Shown: piece by piece, positions 42,182-51,224 of the stretch
How the letters are laid out: every line of letters starts with the position of its first letter
How positions within the stretch are numbered: position 1 is the stretch's first letter
Source of the DNA: Janthinobacterium sp. 64
GTDB lineage: Bacteria > Pseudomonadota > Gammaproteobacteria > Burkholderiales > Burkholderiaceae_D
NCBI RefSeq assembly: GCF_002813325.1
Contig: NZ_PHUG01000001.1
Coordinates: 682,001-746,000 of the forward strand
Reading direction: 5' to 3'
Length of the DNA stretch: 64,000 nt
Program-made: the position numbers and the translations under genes
The notes under the pieces: generated by a model
What the model was told of the DNA's origin: nothing
The model's database searches: none
Seen by the model: the letters and a program-made list of their open reading frames with translations, nothing else

Positions 42182-44227
42182 GTGAAACGTTCACTCATCA
42201 GCGCAGCCTGCTGCGCCTTGCTCGCCTTGTCGTCGCCGTCGCTGTACGCCCAAGCCACCAATGCCGCCGCGCCCGTCTCCGGCATCGACCTGAAAACCCT
42301 GGACCCGGCCGTCAGCCCCCGGGATGATTTCTACGGCTACGTCAACGGCGTCTGGACCCGCAATACGGACATCCCGGCCGACAAATCCGTCTGGGGCACG
42401 TATATCGAATTGCGCGAAATCGCGCAAAGCCAGTTGCGCGGCCTGATCGATGCGACCGTCAAGAACCCCGGCAAGCGGGGCAGCGAGGCGCACAAGATCG
42501 CCGACCTGTACACGAGCTTCATGAATGACAAGGCGCGCGATGCAGCCGGCTTCAAGCCCCTGCGCGCCGAGCTGGCCCGCGTGGCCAGCGTGACAGACAA
42601 GAAAGACTTGCCGGCGCTGTTCGCCTACCTGCAGGGCAATGGCGTCGCTACGCCGTTTTCCGCCTATGTGGCGCCCGATGCGCAAGACCCCGAGCAGTAC
42701 ACGGTCAACATCAGCCAGTCCGGCCTGGGCTTGCCCGACCGCGATTACTACTTGAAGGAGGACGACGCCAAGCTGCAAGCCGTGCGCGCCAAATACCTCA
42801 AGCATATCGAAACCATGCTGGCCATGAGCGGCGACAAGGCCGCTGCCGAGCACGCGGCGCAGATCCTCGACATCGAAACGCGTTTGGCGGCAGTGCAGTG
42901 GACGCGCGTGCAGATGCGCGACCCCGTCAAATCGTACAACCGCGTCGACTTCGACAAATTTACGGCACTGGCGCCGGCCTTCGACTGGAACGCCTACTTT
43001 ACGGCCGCCGGCCTGGCGCCGAAAGCTTCTTCGGCCGTGGTGCGCCAGCCCAGCTTCATGACGGGTTTTTCCGAGACCGTGGCCGCCGTGCCCCTGGCAT
43101 CGTGGAAGAGCTATCTGAACTGGCGCATCATCGAAAGCTATGCTTCCTACCTGGACAGCGCCACCGTCAAGGAGCGCTTTGCCTTCGACGGCACGGTGCT
43201 GCGCGGTGTGCCGCAAAGCGAACCGCAGTGGCAGCTGGCGCTGCGCTTCACGGATGGCGCCATCAGCGACGCCGTCGGCAAGCGCTACGTGCAAATGTAT
43301 CTGCCGCCGGAAACGAAGCCACGCGTGATGGCCATGTTCGACAATTTCGTCGCCTCGTTCAAGGATGGCATCGAGCAGCTCGACTGGATGGGCCCGGAAA
43401 CCAAGAAGGAAGCCCAGCTCAAGCTGGCAGCCTTGAAGCCGAAGATCGCCTACCCGGACACCTGGCGCGACTACAGCAGCATGCAGACGCGGCCGAACGA
43501 CCTGATCGCCAACGTGCGCGCCGCGCGCGCATGGAGCCGCCAGCAAAACCTGGGCAAGCTGGGCAAACCGGTCGACCGCGACGAATGGTCGATGACGCCG
43601 CAAACCGTCAACGCCAGCTACAGCCCGGCCCTCAATGCCATCACGATCCCGGCCGCCATTCTGCAGCCGCCGTTCTTCAACGTGAAAGCGGAAGATGCCG
43701 TCAATTATGGCTTGCTGGGTATCACCTTCGGCCATGAAATCAGCCATGCCTTCGACGATTCGGGCAGCCAGTACGATGCCAAGGGCCGTTTGCGCAATTG
43801 GTGGACGGCAGAGGACCGCACGGCCTTCAAGGCGCTGGCCGCCGGCCTCGTCAAGCAATACGGCGCCTACAGCCCCGTGCCTGGCTACCACATCAATGGC
43901 GAGCTGACCCTGGGCGAAAACATCGGCGACAATTCCGGCCTGTCGATCACCTACAAGGCGTACCAGCGTTCGCTCGGTGGCAAGCCGTCACCCGTCATCG
44001 ATGGCTTGACGGGCGAACAGCGCCTGTACATCGGCTTTGCGCAGAAGTGGCGCGCCAAACTGCGTCCCGAAGCGGCGATTGCGCAGATCAAGAGCGACCC
44101 GCATTCGCCGGGCGAATTCCGCGCCAAGGGAACCGTGAAAAACCAGCCCGGCTTTTACGAAGCGTTCGGCATCAAGCCGGGCGACCCGATGTATCTGCCG
44201 CCCGAGCAGCGCGTGATCATGTGGTAA
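42182..44227 (+). CDS. M13 family metallopeptidase (neprilysin/PepO-like)
   Basis: A 681-aa secreted zinc peptidase starting at GTG 42182, with AAGGA six bases upstream. Residues 1-23 are a signal peptide (MKRSLISAACCALLALSSPS). Family signatures: SPRDDFYGYVNGVWTRNTDI near the start, zinc site GHEISHAF (His 518, His 522), third ligand in GENIGDNSG (Glu 579, with Asp 583), and the closing SPGEFRAKGTVKNQPGFYEA. It should cleave short peptides in the periplasm or outside. Confidence 0.94.
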   Translation: MKRSLISAACCALLALSSPSLYAQATNAAAPVSGIDLKTLDPAVSPRDDFYGYVNGVWTRNTDIPADKSVWGTYIELREIAQSQLRGLIDATVKNPGKRGSEAHKIADLYTSFMNDKARDAAGFKPLRAELARVASVTDKKDLPALFAYLQGNGVATPFSAYVAPDAQDPEQYTVNISQSGLGLPDRDYYLKEDDAKLQAVRAKYLKHIETMLAMSGDKAAAEHAAQILDIETRLAAVQWTRVQMRDPVKSYNRVDFDKFTALAPAFDWNAYFTAAGLAPKASSAVVRQPSFMTGFSETVAAVPLASWKSYLNWRIIESYASYLDSATVKERFAFDGTVLRGVPQSEPQWQLALRFTDGAISDAVGKRYVQMYLPPETKPRVMAMFDNFVASFKDGIEQLDWMGPETKKEAQLKLAALKPKIAYPDTWRDYSSMQTRPNDLIANVRAARAWSRQQNLGKLGKPVDRDEWSMTPQTVNASYSPALNAITIPAAILQPPFFNVKAEDAVNYGLLGITFGHEISHAFDDSGSQYDAKGRLRNWWTAEDRTAFKALAAGLVKQYGAYSPVPGYHINGELTLGENIGDNSGLSITYKAYQRSLGGKPSPVIDGLTGEQRLYIGFAQKWRAKLRPEAAIAQIKSDPHSPGEFRAKGTVKNQPGFYEAFGIKPGDPMYLPPEQRVIMW

Positions 44228-44261
44228 GCATGGTCAGGTAAGCAAGCCGCCGCGCCGGGGA

Positions 44262-44594
44262 CTATTCCTTGGCGTGGTTGATGGTGTATCTGGGCAGCTC
44301 GACCGTCAGGTCTTCCTGCGCCAGGCGCGCCTGGCATGACAGGCGCGAGTGGGGCTGCAAGCCCCAGGCCTGGTCCAGCATGTCTTCTTCATTGTCGCCC
44401 AGTTCATTGAGCGAGTCGAAACCCTGCACCACGATCACGTGGCAGGTGGAGCAGGCGCCCACCTGGCCGCAGGCATGTTCTATCTCTATTTTATTGCGCT
44501 GCAATGCATCGCAAATGCTCATGTTCTCTGGCGCGTCGAACACGGCGCCGTCGGGGGCCAGCTCGGGATGGGGCAGGACGGTGATTTTTGGCAT
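44262..44594 (-). CDS. fdx: ISC-type [2Fe-2S] ferredoxin
   Basis: A 110-aa adrenodoxin-type ferredoxin. Cluster ligands are Cys 42, Cys 48, Cys 51 and Cys 87 (HACGQVGACSTCH and LSCQARL). It supplies electrons for iron-sulfur assembly. In most proteobacteria fdx sits in the isc operon with hscBA; here it stands alone, next to M13 and lpxO genes. The 180-base gap upstream contains a terminator for lpxO at 44729 and otherwise nothing recognised. Confidence 0.93.
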   Translation of the reverse strand: MPKITVLPHPELAPDGAVFDAPENMSICDALQRNKIEIEHACGQVGACSTCHVIVVQGFDSLNELGDNEEDMLDQAWGLQPHSRLSCQARLAQEDLTVELPRYTINHAKE

Positions 44595-44728
44595 GCGGGA
44601 TTCTCCTTGAGTTCCTTGAATACCGTCACCTTGGACCTTCCCGCCTTGGCAAGGTCAAGCGTTCATCGGCCACGTGATGCATCGTGGCACTCGTTAGCAT
44701 TTGTTTGCGATCCCGTTCCAGCAGCGCA

Positions 44729-44753
44729 GAAAAAAACCGCCCGAAGGCGGTTC
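44729..44753 (-). terminator. Rho-independent terminator of lpxO
   Basis: Read on the minus strand: stem ACCGCC - TTCG - GGCGGT followed by a run of T residues. It lies just after the lpxO stop codon. Confidence 0.75.
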
Positions 44754-44774
44754 TCTTGTGCGGTAATGTAGCGC

Positions 44775-45674
44775 TTAAATGAAATAGATCAGCGCGATGA
44801 TGCCCACCACCAGGGCCACGCGGGTGACCTGGTAGGCCGTCTTGTTCCACGCCTTGAAGCGGCGGCGGTACTGGCCCATGGTCCAGGAAATCTGGAACAG
44901 CTTGCTCACGCCGCCCACCTGGTCGCCCAGTTCGTTGGGCGAGGCGGCGGCCGTCATCAGGGTGCGGCCCAGCCAGCGGTTCAATCCTTGCGCCCAGCGG
45001 TAGCGCATCGGGCGCTCGATGTCGCAGAACAGGATGATGCGGTCGCTGTCGGCATCGTTGCGCGCCCAGTGGATATACGTTTCATCGAACATCACGGCCT
45101 GGCCGTCGCGCCAGCTGTGGCGTTCGCCATCGACGTCGATGAAGCAGCGGTCGTCGTTCGGCGTCTGCAAGCCCAGGTGGTAGCGCAGGGAACCGGCGAA
45201 CGGGTCGCGGTGCGGGTTGAGCTTGCCGCCTTGCGGCAGTTCCGCAAACATGGCCGCCTTGATCGAGGGAATCGATTGCAGCAGCGCATAGGTTTGCGGA
45301 CACATTTGCTGTGCCGACGGGTGATTCGCGTCATACCATTTCAGGTAGAAACGCTTCCAGCCATATTTGAAGAAGGAGTTGAAACCCACGTCATTGTTCT
45401 TTTCAGCGGCCTTGATCTTTTTCATTTCCTGCATGCGCAGCGCTTCATCGCGGATGATTTGCCAGTTCTGCTGCAGCGGCGCCAGTTCCGGAAATTGCTC
45501 TACGGAAAGATATGGCGTGGCCGGCACCTTGGAAAAGGTGTGCATGAACAGGTTCAGCGGCGCCATGAACGAGGAGTGATCGAAGATCTGGCGGCGAAAC
45601 GGCAGGCGTACCTTGCCCCGAAAATGAATATGTAAAACAGAAAACACAAAAATGCCCAGCAAGGCCCACTTCAT
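44775..45674 (-). CDS. lpxO: Lipid A hydroxylase LpxO family (aspartyl/asparaginyl beta-hydroxylase)
   Basis: A 299-aa Fe(II)/2-oxoglutarate dioxygenase with a hydrophobic N-terminal anchor (MKWALLGIFVFSVLHIHF) and a C-terminal membrane segment. The iron site is in LNPHRDPFAGSLRYHLGLQT (His and Asp) and the distal histidine in FDETYIHWARND, with Arg in DRIILFCDIERPMR binding 2-oxoglutarate. LpxO adds a 2-hydroxyl to lipid A acyl chains; a broader aspartyl hydroxylase role cannot be excluded. ATG 45674 has GAGG five bases upstream. Confidence 0.88.
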   Translation of the reverse strand: MKWALLGIFVFSVLHIHFRGKVRLPFRRQIFDHSSFMAPLNLFMHTFSKVPATPYLSVEQFPELAPLQQNWQIIRDEALRMQEMKKIKAAEKNNDVGFNSFFKYGWKRFYLKWYDANHPSAQQMCPQTYALLQSIPSIKAAMFAELPQGGKLNPHRDPFAGSLRYHLGLQTPNDDRCFIDVDGERHSWRDGQAVMFDETYIHWARNDADSDRIILFCDIERPMRYRWAQGLNRWLGRTLMTAAASPNELGDQVGGVSKLFQISWTMGQYRRRFKAWNKTAYQVTRVALVVGIIALIYFI

Positions 45675-45818
45675 ACACAACCTCGTTTTTTAAGAATGGG
45701 GCAATTATAACCAGTTAATGCCTTCGCCACCCCGTGCCACGGTGAAGGAAAGATGAAGCGGCGCGCAGGGCGCGGCTGCCCTACAATGGTTTTTTCTCTA
45801 CACATATCCGAGGTAATC

Positions 45819-46244
45819 ATGGAAATCTGGCACACACCGCTCGACCTGGCCACGCTCAACGCCGCCAGCGAGGGCACGGCCATGCGCCACCTGGGCATCG
45901 TCTTCACGGCCTTCGGCCCCGACTGGATCGAGGCGACCATGCCCGTCGACCACCGCACCATGCAGCCGTTCAAGCTGCTGCATGGCGGCGCTTCCGTCTT
46001 GCTGGCCGAAACCCTGGGCAGCATGGCCGCGAATGCCTGCCTCGATTCCAGCCGGCACGTGAGCGTGGGGCAGGAAATCAACGCCAACCACGTGCGCGGC
46101 GTGCGAGGCGGCCACGTGACGGGGCGCGCCACGCCGATCCACCGGGGCCGCAGCAGCCAGGTCTGGGAAATCCGCATCGTCGACGAGGCCGGCAAGCTGT
46201 GCTGCATCTCGCGCATCACCATGGCCGTCATCGACGCTCCTTGA
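45819..46244 (+). CDS. PaaI/EntH-like hotdog thioesterase
   Basis: A 141-aa hotdog protein of the 4HBT/PaaI superfamily. The active-site pattern is QPFKLLHGGASVLLAETLGS, with the catalytic Glu in AETLGSMAA; the helical start and VGQEINANHVRGVRGG are also typical. It most resembles MenI/EntH-type thioesterases acting on hydroxybenzoyl- or DHNA-like CoA esters. The actual substrate cannot be told. ATG 45819 has AGG close by. Confidence 0.88.
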   Translation: MEIWHTPLDLATLNAASEGTAMRHLGIVFTAFGPDWIEATMPVDHRTMQPFKLLHGGASVLLAETLGSMAANACLDSSRHVSVGQEINANHVRGVRGGHVTGRATPIHRGRSSQVWEIRIVDEAGKLCCISRITMAVIDAP

Positions 46245-46299
46245 CTTGCATCAAAGCATTAAAAGTGAGCGCGTGGAATCATCCATAACGCTGTTCGCT

Positions 46300-46497
46300 T
46301 ATAATGCGGTGTGCTGTTGTATGGCGTGCGGTGTCTCCCGCACGCCTGCATTGCCCGACATTAGAAGCTGACTGCCCAAAAAACGCCAGTTAGAAACCCA
46401 TCCTGCGTCATGCGGGAAAGGCAACACGACGGCGAGCAGATCGCCCGGTTCTAGCGGAACCGGCAAAAATCAACTTTATTACAGGGTAATAACAACA
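46300..46497 (+). promoter_or_regulatory. Promoter and structured leader of the chemotaxis receptor
   Basis: A perfect TATAAT lies at 46300-46305, about 190 bases before the receptor start. The leader contains a perfect 9-bp hairpin, GGCGTGCGG (46323-46331) with CCGCACGCC (46338-46346), and the weaker CCGGTTC-TAGC-GGAACCGG near 46450. No known riboswitch core was recognised. Confidence 0.4.
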
Positions 46498-48078
46498 ATG
46501 ATGTCATTCAATCGCTTGACGATAGGCGCGCGCCTGAGCGCAGGCTTCGGGCTGCTGGTCTTGCTCATGCTGGTGCTGGCCGCCTTCGCGCTGCTGCGCA
46601 TCGGCGCCATCTCCGGCGCCATGGATGCGCAAGAAAAAGTCCAACTGGAAAAACTCGAACCGCTGTACGTGGCGCGCGAAGCGCTCGACCAGACGGGCCT
46701 GGCCGCCCGCAACGCGTATATCTTCCATGACCAGGCCGCGGCCGAAAAGGAGCTGGCCATCCTCGACAGCCAGAAGGCGCTGTACCTGGAAGCGCTGGCC
46801 CGCCTGGCGCCAAAGTTTACCGGCGATGCCCAGTTCGAGAAAGTCAGCACGGGCCTGAAAACCATGGCGCAGGAACTGCAGCGTCCGCGCCAGTTCCGCG
46901 CCACGGGGCAGATGGAGCAGTACGGCACCTTCCTCGTCGAGGAGTGCAGCCCCTTGCGGCGCCAGATCGTCGCCGACATCGACACGGTGCTGAAAAACGT
47001 GCAGCGCGAATCGGAGCAGGCCAGCGTGGACGCGCGCGCCATCTATGGCCAGTCGCTGCGCTGGATCGGCGTGCTGGCCGCGCTCAGCGTACTCATTTGC
47101 ATTGCAGTGGCCACCGTCATCACGCGGGGCTTGCTGCGCCAGCTGGGCGGCGAACCCGCGTACGCGGCCTCGATCGCCGGGCGCATCGCGCTGGGCGAAC
47201 TGGCCATCGACGTGCACACGCGCGATGGCGACGACAGCAGCCTGCTGTTTGCCATCAAGACCATGCGCGACAACCTGGCCGCCATCGTCGGCAAGGTGCG
47301 CCACGGTACGGAAAGCATCGCCACGGCCTCGACCGAGATCGCTTCGGGCAACCGCGATTTGTCGCAGCGCACGGAGCAGCAGGCCGGTTCGCTCGAAGAG
47401 GTCGCCTCATCGATGGAAGAACTGATTTCCACCGTGCGCCAGAATGCGGACAACGCGCAGCAGGCGAACCATTTGGCGCGCGAAGCGTCGAAGGTGTCGG
47501 AGCAGGGCGGCAAGGCCGTGGCCGAAGTGGTGCACACCATGGGCCTGATCAATGCTTCATCGAACAAGATCGTCGACATCATCGGCGTGATCGACAGCAT
47601 CGCCTTCCAGACGAATATTTTGGCCTTGAACGCGGCTGTGGAAGCGGCGCGCGCCGGTGAGCAGGGGCGCGGCTTTGCCGTGGTCGCCACCGAGGTGCGC
47701 AGCCTGGCACAGCGTTCCGCCGCCGCCGCGCGCGAAATCAAGACCCTGATCGACGATTCCGTCAGCAAGGTGGGCACGGGCACGGTGCTCGTCGAGCAGG
47801 CGGGCGCCACCATGCATGAGGTGGTGGCCGGCATCGGCAGGGTGACGGGCATCATGGCCGAGATCAGCCACGCCACGCAGGAGCAGGGCGCCGGCATCGA
47901 GCAAGTCAACCGCGCCATCGTCGACATGGACAGGGTCACCCAGCAAAACGCGGCCCTGGTGGAACAGGCGGCCGCCGCCGCGCACGAACTGCAGCAGCAG
48001 GCGGCGCAGCTGGAACAGGAAGTGGGCATCTTCAAACTGGCCCAGCCGGCCAACGCTCCCCTGCGCCTGGCGGCCTGA
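46498..48078 (+). CDS. Methyl-accepting chemotaxis protein
   Basis: A 526-aa receptor of the standard four-helix-bundle type: TM1 (about 12-34), periplasmic helices 35-188 without PAS fold, TM2 (189-209), HAMP, then the signalling domain with hairpin tip [20 protein letters not shown] and [20 protein letters not shown]. The C terminus ends in LRLAA with no NWETF methyltransferase tether. The ligand is unknown. It is preceded by a long, structured leader. Confidence 0.95.
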   Translation: MMSFNRLTIGARLSAGFGLLVLLMLVLAAFALLRIGAISGAMDAQEKVQLEKLEPLYVAREALDQTGLAARNAYIFHDQAAAEKELAILDSQKALYLEALARLAPKFTGDAQFEKVSTGLKTMAQELQRPRQFRATGQMEQYGTFLVEECSPLRRQIVADIDTVLKNVQRESEQASVDARAIYGQSLRWIGVLAALSVLICIAVATVITRGLLRQLGGEPAYAASIAGRIALGELAIDVHTRDGDDSSLLFAIKTMRDNLAAIVGKVRHGTESIATASTEIASGNRDLSQRTEQQAGSLEEVASSMEELISTVRQNADNAQQANHLAREASKVSEQGGKAVAEVVHTMGLINASSNKIVDIIGVIDSIAFQTNILALNAAVEAARAGEQGRGFAVVATEVRSLAQRSAAAAREIKTLIDDSVSKVGTGTVLVEQAGATMHEVVAGIGRVTGIMAEISHATQEQGAGIEQVNRAIVDMDRVTQQNAALVEQAAAAAHELQQQAAQLEQEVGIFKLAQPANAPLRLAA

Positions 48079-48172
48079 CGCCGCCCGCACTGCCGCGCGG
48101 CGCACCACGTGCCGCGCGCCAACCGCCATATAACGCGCTACAATGAGAGCTGGATCACCGCCAGGACTTCTC

Positions 48173-48709
48173 ATGCAAGTGCGCAGCAGCCACGATCTAT
48201 CCAGCCCGGACGATGACCAAGCGGCGCCGCCCGTGCTGCAGCTGGCCCTTGCCGGCCTCGGCTGGGGTCTGCTCACCTGCATGCTGTGCTTTGCCATCTT
48301 GTTCCTCACCAAATGGCTGTTGCCGCCCGCCTACTGGGGTGCGCACACGGGCCTGGCCAAGTTCAAGCACGAAATGTCGCTGCCCCTGCTGGTGTTCTGG
48401 GTGGTCATCTATTCTCCCATCCTGGAAACCTTCCTCGGCCAGCTGCTGCCGCTGGAAATCCTCAAGCGCCTGGGCGCCAGCCGCCAGCTGAGCATTTTTA
48501 TTGGCGCCCTCCTGTGGGCCATCGTGCATTTCATCAGCGGCGGCTTGCTGCACGCCATCGTCGCGCTGGGCTCGGGCGCCATGTTCAGCTTTGTCTATCT
48601 GCGCTACCGCGGCCCCAGCGTGGCCGTTGCCTATGCGACAACGGCGTTTGCGCGCGCCTGCAACAATATTGCCATCCTCGTTGCTGTTTTTTACGGCCTC
48701 GACGCCTGA
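48173..48709 (+). CDS. CPBP family intramembrane protease-like protein
   Basis: A 178-aa membrane protein with about five helices. The pattern resembles CPBP/CAAX-like proteins: YSPILETFLGQLLPLEIL where family members have an EExxxR motif, ALLWAIVHFISGGLLHAIVA with a histidine, and FARACNNIAILV at the end. The first motif has a single Glu and no Arg, so catalysis is doubtful. ATG 48173 has AGGA seven bases upstream. The last 19 bases overlap the convergent MFS gene. Confidence 0.7.
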   Translation: MQVRSSHDLSSPDDDQAAPPVLQLALAGLGWGLLTCMLCFAILFLTKWLLPPAYWGAHTGLAKFKHEMSLPLLVFWVVIYSPILETFLGQLLPLEILKRLGASRQLSIFIGALLWAIVHFISGGLLHAIVALGSGAMFSFVYLRYRGPSVAVAYATTAFARACNNIAILVAVFYGLDA

Positions 48710-50190
48710 GTCGCACCATTTCGAAGCAAATACGGCACCAGCGCCGCCAGCGCCACGGCCAGCAGCGCCAGGCCGAGCAGTAACTGGCGGAAGGCGGCGT
48801 CATAGCTGGCGCGCAGCAGCGCTTCCTGGCCGCCCAGCAGCTGCGTCGCTTGCGCGATATCGCCGAGTGCGGCGCGGCTGGCAGCGGCCAGCACGGGCAA
48901 GTCGCCGGGCAGCTGCTGCGCCAGGCCCGTGCCGATCAGGCCGGCCAGCACGGCGCCTGCCAGGGCCAGCGCCACGCCATCTGCGCTGACGCGCACGGTA
49001 TTGAAGATGCCCGTCGCCATGCCGGCCCGCTCCGTCTCCACCACGCTCAGGGCCATGCCATCCATCAAGCCCCACGGCAAGCCGATGCCCACGCCGATCA
49101 ACAGCAGGGGCCCGGCCAATGTACCAGCGTCACCGCCACCCAGCACCTGCGCCAGCCAGGCCAGACCCGCCGCCGCCAGCAGCAGTCCCGCCGCGCACAG
49201 GGCACCGGTCTGAAACCAGCGCGACAGCAGCGCCGCCAGCATGGGCACGAGCAGCAGCGGCGCGGCCAGGGCGATCATCAAACGGCCCGCCGCCAGTGCC
49301 GACATGGCATCGATGCCGATGAAGCGCCCCGGCAGCATGACGATGAGCACGATGAACAGGAAGGCGGGCGAGGCGGCCAGCACTTGCACGGCGACAAAGC
49401 GGCGCTGGCGGAACAGCGATAAATCGAGCATGGGCCGCGCCGTCCGGCGCTCGATGGCGCCAAAGGCGAGGAACAGCAGCACGGATGCGGCGACGGACAG
49501 CAGCACGGCGCCGTTGCGCCAGCCGTGTTCGGGCACCAGCAGCATGCCCAGGGTCAGCAGGCCCAGCGCGGTGCTGAAGCTGATCGCGCCGGGCCAGTCC
49601 AGCCGGCCCTGGCCGCGCGCCGGATCGGCCGGCACGCTGGCCCATACCAGCAGCATGCCGATGCCGCCCAGCACGGCCGTGGCGTAAAAGATGGCGGGCC
49701 AGCGGGCCAGCGCCAGCATGGCGCCGGCCGCCAGCGGACCGAAAGCCAGGCCCAGGCCAAACGTCGTGCCCAGCACGCTCATCACGCGGCCGCGCGCCGC
49801 GCCGTGGAACAAGGGCGCCAGCGACGACATCGCGGCGGCGAACGCGGCCGCGCCGCCCAGGCCCTGCACGAAGCGCAGCGCGGCGATCCATGCCACCGAG
49901 GGCGCGATGGCGATGGCCAGGGTCGCTGCGCAAAACAGCGCCAGCCCGGCCAGCCAGACGCGGCGCCGTCCCAGTACGTCCGTCAGGCTGCCGGCCACCA
50001 TCATGGCGCTGCCATAGCTGAGGATATACGCATTGATGACCCAGTTCAGTGCGGCGGCGCTGCCGTGCAATTCGGCGCCGAGCGCGGGCAGGGCCACGGC
50101 CGGGCCCGTGAAGCACAGGGGTATCAGCAAGCCCGTCAGGCAAGCGGCCAGCACTTGCAGGGGGAGTGAAAGACGTGAGGAATAGGACAT
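48691..50190 (-). CDS. MFS transporter, DHA2-like drug exporter
   Basis: A 499-aa protein with about 14 membrane helices. Typical motifs are NWVINAYILSYGSAMMVAGS and the motif A-like loop DVLGRRRVW, then FGLGLAFGPLAAGAMLALA. Proteins of this type export drugs or small toxic molecules with protons. ATG 50190 is preferred; longer upstream reading overlaps the LysR gene. The divergent LysR gene at 50300 is the likely regulator. Confidence 0.9.
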   Translation of the reverse strand: MSYSSRLSLPLQVLAACLTGLLIPLCFTGPAVALPALGAELHGSAAALNWVINAYILSYGSAMMVAGSLTDVLGRRRVWLAGLALFCAATLAIAIAPSVAWIAALRFVQGLGGAAAFAAAMSSLAPLFHGAARGRVMSVLGTTFGLGLAFGPLAAGAMLALARWPAIFYATAVLGGIGMLLVWASVPADPARGQGRLDWPGAISFSTALGLLTLGMLLVPEHGWRNGAVLLSVAASVLLFLAFGAIERRTARPMLDLSLFRQRRFVAVQVLAASPAFLFIVLIVMLPGRFIGIDAMSALAAGRLMIALAAPLLLVPMLAALLSRWFQTGALCAAGLLLAAAGLAWLAQVLGGGDAGTLAGPLLLIGVGIGLPWGLMDGMALSVVETERAGMATGIFNTVRVSADGVALALAGAVLAGLIGTGLAQQLPGDLPVLAAASRAALGDIAQATQLLGGQEALLRASYDAAFRQLLLGLALLAVALAALVPYLLRNGATQASRP

Positions 50191-50272
50191 GGGTGTCGGA
50201 TATGAAAGAAGGAGCAGCGAGTATGGCGCGCCCGGCATTGAAGAAAAATGGGCTAAACTGATCAACATATCG

Positions 50273-50284
50273 GACATAAATGTC
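50273..50284. promoter_or_regulatory. Palindrome between MFS and LysR genes
   Basis: GACAT-AA-ATGTC, a perfect 5-bp inverted repeat, lies 15 bases before the LysR start within the 109-base divergent promoter. It may be part of an operator. It does not have the classic T-N11-A form. Confidence 0.3.
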
Positions 50285-50299
50285 TTCAATGGAGCGCAA

Positions 50300-51193
50300 A
50301 TGGATAGCTTGGGCGGCATCGCCATGTTCGTGCAGGTGGCCGACAGCGGCAGTTTTTCGGCCACGGGCCGGCTGCTGGGCCTATCATCGTCGGCCGTGGG
50401 CAAGAGCGTGGCGCGCATGGAAGCGCGGCTCGGCGCGCGCCTGTTCCAGCGCAGCACGCGGCATTTGGCGCTGACGGCGGAAGGGGAAAAATTCCTGCAG
50501 CGCTGCAAGCGCATCCTGGCCGAGGTGGAAGCGGCCGAGCGCGAGCTGGGCGAAGCGTCCGGCGCACCCAGCGGCCGCCTGCGCATCAGTCTGCCACGCT
50601 ACAGCGGCCTGTTCGAGCCGGCCATCGGCGCCTTCATGCAAGCCTATCCCGACATCGAACTCGATCTCGATTTCTCCGACGCCATGGTCAACATCGTCAG
50701 CGACGGCTTTGACGCGGCCGTGCGCACGGGCGAGCTGGCCGACTCAAGCTTGATGCGGCGCAAACTGTGCACCTTCCGCCGCCTGCTGGTGGCGTCGCCC
50801 GCCTATCTGGCGCGCCACGGCCGGCCCGATGACGGCGCCGCGCTGCTGCGGCACGCGCGCCTGGACTACCGCTTTCCCGCCACGGGCCGCCTGGAACAGT
50901 GGCCGCTGATGGACGAGACTACCCAGCCGGTGCCCGGCATGGTCTGCAACAGCGTGGAAATGCGCGTTTTCCTGGCCGTGCAGGGGCAGGGCATCGCCTA
51001 CCTGCCCGCATTCGCCGTGCAGCGCGAGCTGGCGGCCGGGCAACTGGTGTCGCTGCTGGACGCGCACACGCAGGCGCGCACGGCCTTCTGGCTGCTGTGG
51101 CCGGCCAGCCGCCACCTGCCGCCGCGCTTGCGCGTGTTCATCGATTTCCTGGTGCAGCAATTACAGGATCAAACTTTTGGCACTGTGCCATGA
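50300..51193 (+). CDS. LysR family transcriptional regulator
   Basis: A 297-aa regulator. The helix-turn-helix at residues 1-60 is clear (FVQVADSGSFSATGRLLGLS, then SAVGKSVARMEARLGARLFQ), followed by a substrate-binding domain beginning PSGRLRISLP. The sequence is of the CrgA/PtxR-like branch (SSAVGKSVARME, DAAVRTGELADSSLMRRKL). ATG 50300 has GGAG five bases upstream. Divergent position implies control of the MFS exporter. Confidence 0.92.
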   Translation: MDSLGGIAMFVQVADSGSFSATGRLLGLSSSAVGKSVARMEARLGARLFQRSTRHLALTAEGEKFLQRCKRILAEVEAAERELGEASGAPSGRLRISLPRYSGLFEPAIGAFMQAYPDIELDLDFSDAMVNIVSDGFDAAVRTGELADSSLMRRKLCTFRRLLVASPAYLARHGRPDDGAALLRHARLDYRFPATGRLEQWPLMDETTQPVPGMVCNSVEMRVFLAVQGQGIAYLPAFAVQRELAAGQLVSLLDAHTQARTAFWLLWPASRHLPPRLRVFIDFLVQQLQDQTFGTVP

Positions 51194-51224
51194 CGGCTCT
51201 GGCGCCGCGCGTATCGTTGACGGC

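Noticed and set aside
46330..46480. c-di-GMP-I (GEMM) riboswitch before the chemotaxis receptor
   Set aside because: The conserved core with GGGCAAACC and ACGCAAAGCC is not present; only hairpins are seen.
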